A DNA stretch of 8,833 nt from Pseudomonadota bacterium. GTDB lineage: Bacteria; Pseudomonadota; Gammaproteobacteria; Burkholderiales; Thiobacillaceae. Both the position numbers and the translations under genes were made by a program. The stretch is from assembly GCA_021780975.1 (NCBI GenBank), contig JAJXXS010000022.1:1-8833 (forward strand). The letters are read 5' to 3'. Shown here in pieces: positions 1 to 6,002 of the stretch. Under the pieces are notes generated by a model. The model searched no databases, was not told the DNA's origin, and saw nothing but the letters and a program-made list of their open reading frames with translations. Numbering within the stretch: the stretch's first letter is position 1; every line of letters starts with the position of its first letter.

Positions 1-1
1 C

Positions 2-400
2 CAGCAGATGGCCGGCGACGACTATCAGGTGGTGAAGCTGGCGGTGCTGAGTGAGGTGAAGAACTACTTCCGCCCGGAGTTCATCAACCGCATCGACGAA
101 GTGGTTGTGTTCCACTCCCTGGACGAGGCCAACATCGCGTCCATTGCGCGCATCCAACTGCAATACCTGGAAAGCCGCGTGGCGCGCATGGAAATGAAGC
201 TCGAAGTCACCGACGCCGCGGTGGCGGAAATCGCCAAGGCAGGATTCGATCCCGTCTACGGTGCGCGCCCGCTCAAGCGCGCCATCCAGAGCGAGATCGA
301 AAACCCGCTGGCACGCGAAATCCTCTCCGGCCATTTTGCCGCCAAGGACACCATACGCGTCGACGCCGCCGGGGGAGGTATCGTCTTCGCCAAGGGCTGA
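2..400 (+). CDS. clpB: ATP-dependent disaggregase ClpB, C-terminal fragment
   Basis: This is the last 133 or so codons of ClpB, the cytoplasmic Hsp100 AAA+ ring chaperone that works with DnaK to pull proteins out of aggregates. The frame is open to the window edge, so the start lies upstream; the ATG at base 8 is an internal methionine. The visible part covers the end of the second AAA+ module and its small C-terminal domain. The motif FRPEFINRIDEVVVF, which carries the arginine-finger region, and the sensor-2 motif YGARPLKRAIQ are both intact, followed by IENPLAREILSG, all closely matching E. coli ClpB. The protein ends with a TGA at 398-400, and a terminator follows at once. It is transcribed convergently to the lipoprotein gene and away from the nar operon, so there is no functional link to the other genes. 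ClpA or ClpC are less likely given the close match through IDEVVVFHSL and the tail. Confidence 0.96.
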   Translation, partial: QQMAGDDYQVVKLAVLSEVKNYFRPEFINRIDEVVVFHSLDEANIASIARIQLQYLESRVARMEMKLEVTDAAVAEIAKAGFDPVYGARPLKRAIQSEIENPLAREILSGHFAAKDTIRVDAAGGGIVFAKG

Positions 401-420
401 AGGGGGTTGCAGTTATTTAT

Positions 421-446
421 AAGCCCGGCCGCGTGCCGGGCTTTTT
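421..446 (+). terminator. Intrinsic terminator of clpB
   Basis: A perfect 9-bp stem (AAGCCCGGC at 421-429, GCCGGGCTT at 435-443) encloses a 5-base loop, CGCGT. The T run at 442-446 (two bases in the stem, three after it) completes a Rho-independent terminator 20 bases after the clpB stop. On the opposite strand the stem is followed by ATAAATAA rather than a clean T run, so it may act only weakly on the convergent lipoprotein transcript. Confidence 0.9.
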
Positions 447-627
447 GTGGTTTCCAGGTTATGGCGTCAGCGTTCGAGACCTAGGGTCTGCGCGCTTCCA
501 GGGTCTCGGAGGGCAGTTGCGACATGGATGAGGTGCCCTAGGCCGGTTTCGGACAGGAGCGGCCATATGTAATTCTTAGGAACGGACGTTCAAGACCCGA
601 CTCCGACGGCTGCCAAACGTGGAGCAG

Positions 628-1260
628 TCATTGCGAGCGGATGTTGTCATGAAGCCATCGGGTCATTGACGCGAAAAGAGCATCGACCGCGCCATGATCG
701 ACGGCGCCAAAGCAGTTGCTTTCATGCAATCCGGCCCCCAACGTCAGCAAGCCGCGTATCTCTAGGCTGCTTCTCGACATCACCTCCACGTCGCCCACAT
801 AGATGTTTTCCAGGGTACCGGGGTTTGTCACGATCAGGCTGTAGCGAACCCCGTCGCTTCTTGCCGCACAGTCGAATCGAACGACGAGGAAAGGCTTGTA
901 CGCATGAAATAGCACCTGATAGCCCGACCATTTTCCCAAGTCCGATACCTGCCTCTGCAGACCCTGCTTCATGACGAAGCTGGGAAGACCCTTGCTGCTG
1001 ATCACTTGGTCAAACACTCCGAGTGCCCGAACCCGTGCCAGGGCATCCGGTCGACTCTTCATGTATTCGGGCATGACCACAGCGAGCGCCTTGTAGGGTG
1101 CCAGGTCAATCTCCCTGGCAATCCGGACATCGACCCTGGATATGGATGAGGAGGGCGCTGCCTCGCTAGCCCGTGGCATCCCAGGCGACGAAGCCTCACG
1201 CGGACTAGTGCATCCGCCAAGCCACAGCGCTATCAAAGTCACGGTGCAGATTTGCCTCAT
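628..1260 (-). CDS. Predicted lipoprotein of unknown function
   Basis: This 210-residue protein is not one I recognise. It begins with a short positively charged N-terminus and a hydrophobic stretch (residues 3-16). A lipobox LGGC follows, with the lipidated cysteine at position 17 and threonine at +2. This points to signal peptidase II processing and, by the usual sorting rule, probably the outer membrane. Residues 18-42 are a low-complexity linker rich in Ser, Ala and Pro. The rest looks like a compact alpha/beta domain, with strands around 57-63 (KALAVVM), 115-130 (QVLFHAYKPFLVVRFD) and 139-160 (RYSLIVTNPGTLENIYVGDVEV). Cys131 and Cys183 could pair in a disulfide in the periplasm. The start is supported by GGAG at 1267-1270, six bases upstream. 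It is monocistronic as far as can be seen, convergent with clpB and downstream of the nar operon on the same strand. The coding call rests on the signal peptide, lipobox and ribosome site; function is unknown. Confidence 0.82.
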   Translation of the reverse strand: MRQICTVTLIALWLGGCTSPREASSPGMPRASEAAPSSSISRVDVRIAREIDLAPYKALAVVMPEYMKSRPDALARVRALGVFDQVISSKGLPSFVMKQGLQRQVSDLGKWSGYQVLFHAYKPFLVVRFDCAARSDGVRYSLIVTNPGTLENIYVGDVEVMSRSSLEIRGLLTLGAGLHESNCFGAVDHGAVDALFASMTRWLHDNIRSQ

Positions 1261-1466
1261 CGAGCGCTCCGGGAGGCCGGGTGGCTGGATTCGGTCTCAT
1301 TCATGAACGATGGCTCAGGGTCGATAGTACGCATTCGCGCGGAGGTAAATCTGTCGTAGAGGATTGCGGCCATGATAACCGGTGCAGGCGGCGTTGCGGG
1401 GGGCGGGACATGCGCGGCGGGCGCGAGGTGCCACTCGCGAGAAGGCGCGGCGCCGAGCGTGTCGCG

Positions 1467-3008
1467 TCAAGGGGCGCCGGCCTCGAACTCCACACCGGGC
1501 TGGGCCTCCGGCAGTTCGTCCAGCAACAGCCTGCGGCTGCTGCGTTCCAGATTTTCCAGGTCCAGTTCGCTCAAATACGATTTTGCGTCGGCCAATGCTG
1601 CCTCCAACAGACGGCCTGCAAACGCGCCAGGCGCGCTGCCAGAGATGTTGGCCAGGGCGCGCAGGCAGTTCAATGTTTCGCCGCTGAGGGGTATCTCCAG
1701 GGAGCGCGTTGCGGCGCCGGTGGGTGACGGGCGGCCGGCTGTGCCGTTTGTTGTCAGGGTGCTCATCAGGCGTGCGATCTGCTGGGTGGAGGCAGCGCCA
1801 TATGGAGGCTTGAGGCGAATCTTGTTGAGGAAGTAGTGCTCGAACTCGACCTTGGCCTGGTGGACCCAGCGACCTTGCCGCAGCCAAAGAATATTGCGCA
1901 GCGGCACCTGGGGCTCCGACAGCAGCGCTGCGCCGTCTGTTCCAAGGTCGTTGAGCCACATAGCGCGCTGCACGGTCGGTGCTCGCAAGGGCTCCTGCCG
2001 CGAGGCGGCGAGGATGTTGGCAACGGCGGCCTCCACTTCCTGCTGTATCGCGTAGACGGAGTCCGGAGTGCGCACGGGCACTCTCGTTCCGGCGGACATT
2101 TCTCTGGCGATGCAGGAGCCGGCAGCAAAAATCTCCGGGTGATCAGGGCTGCGCAGAAATTCGTTGACCATGACACGCCCCACAGCGTCGGTAAGCGCGG
2201 GCGTGGCCCTCAAGGCCGCGATGCCCTGGAAAGGCGGCCAGTACATGCAATATTTATAGGGCACGCTGCTGGCGGCCTGCCCGGATCCGGGGGCGCCATG
2301 CAGCACGATTTCCACCTGTGTTTCCGTCACGCGCAGGGTCTCAGCGTTGGATACGACGCGAATGTCGCTCTGCGCCAGCACTTGCTCCAGCAACCTGCGC
2401 GTCTCGCTGGACAATCCCAGGCCAAGATGGCCAGGGTAAGGCTCGGGCGTAATGATGGTGATGGGCACGCGCTCGCGGATGCCGCGGCGCCGCAGATCCG
2501 CGTCCAGCAGCAGGGCATATTCGTACATCGGGCCGAGGACCGATGCGTTTTGGGTTGCCCCCACCACGATGGGGCCCGGCTGGCGCACGAACGCACGATA
2601 CGCGGCATAGGACTTCCTGGTCTGTTCCAGGTGGATGACGCCGTGGGTATGGGCGGCGAGGCCTTCCACGTGTTCGGTAGCTGCCTGCACGCCGGTGGCG
2701 AGCAGAAGATAGTCGTAATCCACCTCCTGGCCGTTGGCAAGTTCCACACGTCTGCGATGGGGATCAAGCGCCACCAGTCCGCTGGATATGAAGTCGATGC
2801 TGCGTTCGGCCAGGTAGCGGCCGATCGGGAAAGCGATGTCGCTTTCGGCCCGCCAGCCCATCGCGACCCATGGATTGGACGGCACGAAGTGGAAATAATC
2901 CTTGTCCGAGACCACGATCACTTTGCCGGAGGGGCCAAGCGCCTCCTTCAGACGATAGGCTGCCGGAACCCCGGCGATGCCTGCTCCCGCAACCACGATT
3001 CTGCTCAT
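1467..3008 (-). CDS. SQR-like FAD-dependent oxidoreductase with C-terminal extension
   Basis: This 513-residue pyridine-nucleotide-disulfide-type flavoprotein is related to sulfide:quinone oxidoreductase. The N-terminal FAD-binding motif is VAGAGIAG (residues 6-13), the segment YDYLLLATG (98-106) is typical of the fold, and the second FAD contact is PEIFAAGSCIA (291-301). WVHQAKVEFEHYFLNKI (381-397) matches the C-terminal region of SQRs, which associates with the membrane. The redox cysteines expected in SQR appear replaced: ASV at 155-157 where ASC is usual, AMWLNDLG at 349-356 where a cysteine precedes LAD-G, and GVIH at 123-126 where SIC is usual. Its only cysteines are 254, 299 and 448. 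Sulfide oxidation to polysulfide is therefore doubtful; another quinone-linked or NAD(P)H role is possible but unproven. About 110 residues follow the usual end of the family. The gene lies 52 bases after narI, has AGGAGG at 3017-3022 eight bases before the ATG, and is probably the last gene of the nar operon. Confidence 0.85.
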   Translation of the reverse strand: MSRIVVAGAGIAGVPAAYRLKEALGPSGKVIVVSDKDYFHFVPSNPWVAMGWRAESDIAFPIGRYLAERSIDFISSGLVALDPHRRRVELANGQEVDYDYLLLATGVQAATEHVEGLAAHTHGVIHLEQTRKSYAAYRAFVRQPGPIVVGATQNASVLGPMYEYALLLDADLRRRGIRERVPITIITPEPYPGHLGLGLSSETRRLLEQVLAQSDIRVVSNAETLRVTETQVEIVLHGAPGSGQAASSVPYKYCMYWPPFQGIAALRATPALTDAVGRVMVNEFLRSPDHPEIFAAGSCIAREMSAGTRVPVRTPDSVYAIQQEVEAAVANILAASRQEPLRAPTVQRAMWLNDLGTDGAALLSEPQVPLRNILWLRQGRWVHQAKVEFEHYFLNKIRLKPPYGAASTQQIARLMSTLTTNGTAGRPSPTGAATRSLEIPLSGETLNCLRALANISGSAPGAFAGRLLEAALADAKSYLSELDLENLERSSRRLLLDELPEAQPGVEFEAGAP

Positions 3009-3060
3009 CTCATGATCCTCCTGCGCTGTTACGGCCTTGGATTGAGGGGTCCGGAACTGC

Positions 3061-3747
3061 CTATGCTTTCTGGCGTACCACCTGATAGGCCCGGGTGAGA
3101 TAGCCCAGCGAGGCGAAACCGCTCCAGATGTGCACCAGACGGCTGAAGGGGAACAGCAGAAACAAGGTCATGCCGAAAAACAGGTGGACCTTGTAGATGA
3201 TGGGCACATTGACCACGTAGGCGGCCGCGTCTCCACGGAATGTGACGATGTGCTGGGCCCAGGCCGACAGTGCGAGCATCTCGCTGCCTTCGAGGTGTCG
3301 CATGGAAAACAGGATGGTGGTGAGCCCCAGCAGCAGGGTGATGAAAATCCACAGCAAGATGAAGATATCCATGGGCTTGCTGGTTTTGCGGATGCGCGGC
3401 TCGCTCAGGCGGCGATGCAGCAGCAGCGCAATGCCGGCCAGGCACAGCAGGCCCGCGAGCCCGCCGCTCACCATGGCCAACAACTGCTTGGCGGAAATGC
3501 TGAGGCCCAGACCCTCATAGATATGGTGCGGGGTGAGCAGGCCCACGGCGTGGCCGAAGAACAGGAACAGGATGCCGATGTGAAACAGATTGCTCCCCCA
3601 GCGCAGCTGTCCACGCTTGAGCAGTTGGGAGGAGTCGCTCTTCCAGGTGTACTGCTCGCGGTCAAAGCGGATCAGGCTGCCAAGCAGAAAGATCGTCGCT
3701 GCGACATAGGGATAGATACCGAAAAGGAATTGCTGAAAATAGTCCAT
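3061..3747 (-). CDS. narI: Respiratory nitrate reductase gamma subunit (cytochrome b)
   Basis: NarI is the membrane anchor of the NarGHI complex. It oxidises quinol at the periplasmic side and passes electrons through two b-type hemes to NarH. The 228 residues compare with 225 in E. coli. Five hydrophobic segments are visible, roughly at residues 4-25, 52-72, 88-111, 126-148 and 183-206. The four heme-ligand histidines are at 56 and 66 (NLFHIGIL and FFGHAVG) and at 188 and 206 (KVHLFFG and RLVHIWS), matching the E. coli ligands at 56, 66, 187 and 205. The conserved LLTPHHIYE and MTLFLLFPFSRL segments are present. The start has AAGGAG at 3756-3761, eight bases upstream, and the gene follows narJ by 27 bases. 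Nothing is missing or unusual; the gene appears complete and functional. Confidence 0.98.
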   Translation of the reverse strand: MDYFQQFLFGIYPYVAATIFLLGSLIRFDREQYTWKSDSSQLLKRGQLRWGSNLFHIGILFLFFGHAVGLLTPHHIYEGLGLSISAKQLLAMVSGGLAGLLCLAGIALLLHRRLSEPRIRKTSKPMDIFILLWIFITLLLGLTTILFSMRHLEGSEMLALSAWAQHIVTFRGDAAAYVVNVPIIYKVHLFFGMTLFLLFPFSRLVHIWSGFASLGYLTRAYQVVRQKA

Positions 3748-3774
3748 GACTAGCTCTCCTTCACGCAGGCCAGG

Positions 3775-4425
3775 TCAGGCTGGCTGCTTAGTGGGGTGGA
3801 AATTCACCACGGCAACCTCTGGCCGCGGCTTGAGCAGCGGCTCGATGCCGTCGCTACCCGGTCCAAACATTTCCATCGCCTCATCCATGTCTCTTACCGG
3901 CGGCTCGATGAGCGCCTCCGCCGGCACCGGCGACAAGCTCTCCAGCTGTCGCATGACGAGCGCATAGGGGCTGCCGTTCTTGGCCAGCCTGCCACCGATT
4001 GCGGCGATGACGTGAACGGCATCCCCGAGCAAGGACGTTGCCTCCTGCTGTGGCAGCAGCGACAGGAACTCCAGGAAGAGAGGGAGGTAGTCCGGCAGTT
4101 CCGCATCGGAGATCTCCAGACCGTGCTGGCGGTATTCCTCCAGCAGGCTCACCAGGGCCGGGCCGCGCTCGCGCGACTCGCCATGGATGTGCTCGTACAG
4201 ATGCAGGGAGTGGGAGGGGTTGCGGTCGAAGGTGGCCACGTATTCCTCCTGCAGGTGGATCAGGGGCCCCTGGCGCAAGGCCTGCAGCAGCGGAACAAGC
4301 TCGACGCAGGCGTTGCCGTTCATGGTGCTCTCGGCCTCCAGCGCTCCTTCCAGCTCGGGCAGCGCGGCGAGCCACTCCTCCTGCGGATAGCTCAGAAGAA
4401 CGGAAAACACTTTGAAGCTTTGCAT
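3775..4425 (-). CDS. narJ: Nitrate reductase assembly chaperone (delta subunit)
   Basis: NarJ is a cytoplasmic chaperone of the TorD/DmsD family. It binds the N-terminus of apo-NarG, helps insert the molybdenum cofactor and iron-sulfur clusters, and holds NarGH until it docks on NarI; it is not part of the final enzyme. The 216 residues are somewhat shorter than E. coli NarJ (about 236). The family signature LYEHIHGESRERG lies at residues 76-88 and PDYLPLFLEFL at 111-121, both strongly conserved. The N-terminus (FKVFSVLLSYP) also matches the family. The C-terminal tail after residue 165 is less conserved and rich in acidic residues and proline, as usual for NarJ. The gene starts only nine bases after the narH stop, and its ribosome site overlaps that stop codon, suggesting translational coupling. 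Confidence 0.97.
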   Translation of the reverse strand: MQSFKVFSVLLSYPQEEWLAALPELEGALEAESTMNGNACVELVPLLQALRQGPLIHLQEEYVATFDRNPSHSLHLYEHIHGESRERGPALVSLLEEYRQHGLEISDAELPDYLPLFLEFLSLLPQQEATSLLGDAVHVIAAIGGRLAKNGSPYALVMRQLESLSPVPAEALIEPPVRDMDEAMEMFGPGSDGIEPLLKPRPEVAVVNFHPTKQPA

Positions 4426-4430
4426 GGCGT

Positions 4431-4436
4431 CCTCCT
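4431..4436 (-). promoter_or_regulatory. narJ ribosome binding site overlapping the narH stop codon
   Basis: A consensus AGGAGG (read on the minus strand) sits five bases before the narJ ATG and shares two bases with the narH stop TAG at 4435-4437. Ribosomes ending narH therefore cover the narJ initiation site. This fixes the narJ start and suggests coupled translation. Confidence 0.75.
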
Positions 4437-5976
4437 AGCCGGCGATCTTTCTGCGCAAATGCGTTAGGTCCACCGGCACGACATTCTTGCGCTTCCCGAA
4501 CAGGCTGGGCTTGCTCACCCCATCTGAGCAGCCATTGCCGAAGGTGAAGCCACAGGCGGCCTTCTCCTCGAAGGTGTCGATGGCCTCTTCGCGGTGGTTG
4601 GTGGGAATGACGAAGCGGTCCTCGTAATTGGCAATCGCCATGTAGCGGTACATTTCGTCGGCCTGGGCAACGGACAGCCCCACCTGCTCCAGCGCCGCCG
4701 TGTTGCCTTCGCCCTCCACCGACCTGCCGCGCATGTAGGCGCGCATGGCCAGCATGCGATCGAGGGCGGATATAACCGGCGCCTCCTTGCCTGCAGTGAG
4801 CAGGTTGGCCAGGTATTTGACGGGGATGCGCAGACTCTGGGTGTCGGGAATGATGCCGTTCATGCCCATGCGTCCCGACTCTGCTGCCGCCTGGATGGGC
4901 GAGAGCGGCGGGATGTACCAGACCATGGGCAGGGTGCGGTACTCGGGGTGCAGGGGGAAGGCCACCTTCCAGTCCATGGCCATTTTCCACACTGGCGATT
5001 TTTTTGCGGCGTCCAGCCAAGCCTCGGGGATGCCGTCGCGCCGCGCCTGTTCGAGCACGGCCGGGTCGTTGGGGTCGAGAAAGACCTTAAGCTGGGCTTC
5101 GTAAAGGTCCTCCACGTTCTCCACGCTGGCCGCCTCCTCGATGCGGTCGGCGTCATAGAGGATGACGCCCAGGTAGCGGATGCGCCCCACGCAGGTTTCC
5201 GAACACACCGTAGGCTGGCCGGCTTCGATGCGTGGATAACAGAAGATGCATTTCTCCGCCTTGCCGCTTTTCCAGTTGTAGTAGATCTTCTTGTAGGGGC
5301 AGCCCGAGATGCACATGCGCCAGCCGCGGCATTTGTCCTGGTCCACCAGCACGATGCCATCTTCCTCGCGCTTGTAGATGGAGCCGGAGGGGCAGGAGGC
5401 GACGCAGGTCGGGTTGAGGCAGTGCTCGCACAGCCTGGGCAGGTACATGAGGAAGGTGTTTTCGAAGGTGGCGTGCATTTCTTTCTGCACGTTGTCGAAG
5501 TTCTTGTCGCGGCCGCGCGAGGAGAATTCGCCGCCGAGGTCGTCTTCCCAGTTGGGTCCCCAGTGGATCTTTTCCATCTTCTCGCCGGTGATGGCGGACA
5601 CCGGGCGCGCCGTGGGTGGGGTTTCCGATAGGGGCGCGTTCTGCAGGTGCTGGTAATCGTATGTGAAAGGCTCGTAGTAGTCGTCGATTTCCGGCAGGTT
5701 GGGGTTGGCGAAGATGTTGGACAGAATCTTGCCGCGGCTGCCCTGGCGCGGCTCGATGGAGCCGTCATCCTTGCGCTTCCAGCCGCCATTCCAGACTTTC
5801 TGATTCTCCCATTGCTTCGGGTAGCCGACGCCCGGCTTGGACTCGACGTTGTTGAACCAGACATACTCCATGCCTTCGCGCGAGGTCCAGACGTTCTTGC
5901 AGGTGATGGAGCAGGTGTGGCAGCCGATGCACTTGTCCAGGTTCAGCACCATGGCGATTTGGGCTCTGATCTTCAT
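4435..5976 (-). CDS. narH: Respiratory nitrate reductase beta subunit (iron-sulfur protein)
   Basis: NarH is the cytoplasmic electron-transfer subunit linking the hemes of NarI to NarG. The 513 residues compare with 512 in E. coli. It carries four cysteine clusters: C16, C19, C22 and C26 (CIGCHTCSITC); C183, C186, C191 and C195; C216, C222 and C226; and C243, C246, C258 and C262. In the third cluster, Trp219 takes the place of a cysteine (CRGWRMCISGC). This is the known NarH signature for one [3Fe-4S] centre beside three [4Fe-4S] centres, and it is shared with E. coli NarH. The NarH-typical segment FNNVESKPGVGYPKQWENQ is at residues 41-59. The start is backed by AAGGAG at 5983-5988, six bases upstream. 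The gap to the narG stop is 26 bases. No broken motifs are seen. Confidence 0.98.
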   Translation of the reverse strand: MKIRAQIAMVLNLDKCIGCHTCSITCKNVWTSREGMEYVWFNNVESKPGVGYPKQWENQKVWNGGWKRKDDGSIEPRQGSRGKILSNIFANPNLPEIDDYYEPFTYDYQHLQNAPLSETPPTARPVSAITGEKMEKIHWGPNWEDDLGGEFSSRGRDKNFDNVQKEMHATFENTFLMYLPRLCEHCLNPTCVASCPSGSIYKREEDGIVLVDQDKCRGWRMCISGCPYKKIYYNWKSGKAEKCIFCYPRIEAGQPTVCSETCVGRIRYLGVILYDADRIEEAASVENVEDLYEAQLKVFLDPNDPAVLEQARRDGIPEAWLDAAKKSPVWKMAMDWKVAFPLHPEYRTLPMVWYIPPLSPIQAAAESGRMGMNGIIPDTQSLRIPVKYLANLLTAGKEAPVISALDRMLAMRAYMRGRSVEGEGNTAALEQVGLSVAQADEMYRYMAIANYEDRFVIPTNHREEAIDTFEEKAACGFTFGNGCSDGVSKPSLFGKRKNVVPVDLTHLRRKIAG

Positions 5977-6002
5977 TGTGTTCTCCTTGCGGGGGCCTGC
6001 GG

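Noticed and set aside
1320..1360. A TACTAT-like -10 element upstream of the lipoprotein gene
   Set aside because: Only four of six bases match, and no acceptable -35 element lies at a suitable distance.
1315..1959. Possible frameshifted extension or separate gene overlapping the flavoprotein 3' end on the same strand
   Set aside because: The flavoprotein frame keeps a plausible helical C-terminus to its own stop, while the alternative frame is rich in Arg, Pro and Ala without a pattern. A frameshift is not needed.
1836..3098. A 420-codon open frame on the plus strand opposite the flavoprotein gene
   Set aside because: It is antisense to a gene with clear FAD motifs, its translation shows no recognisable domain, and long antisense frames are expected in GC-rich DNA.
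3881..5020. A 379-codon minus-strand frame spanning narJ and narH in another frame
   Set aside because: It overlaps two well-conserved genes in a different frame and has a Gly/Arg/His-rich composition typical of out-of-frame translation.
4594..5631. A 345-codon plus-strand frame opposite narH
   Set aside because: Antisense to the intact narH; its His/Val/Gly-rich translation is that of a complementary-strand shadow, with no domain or ribosome site seen.
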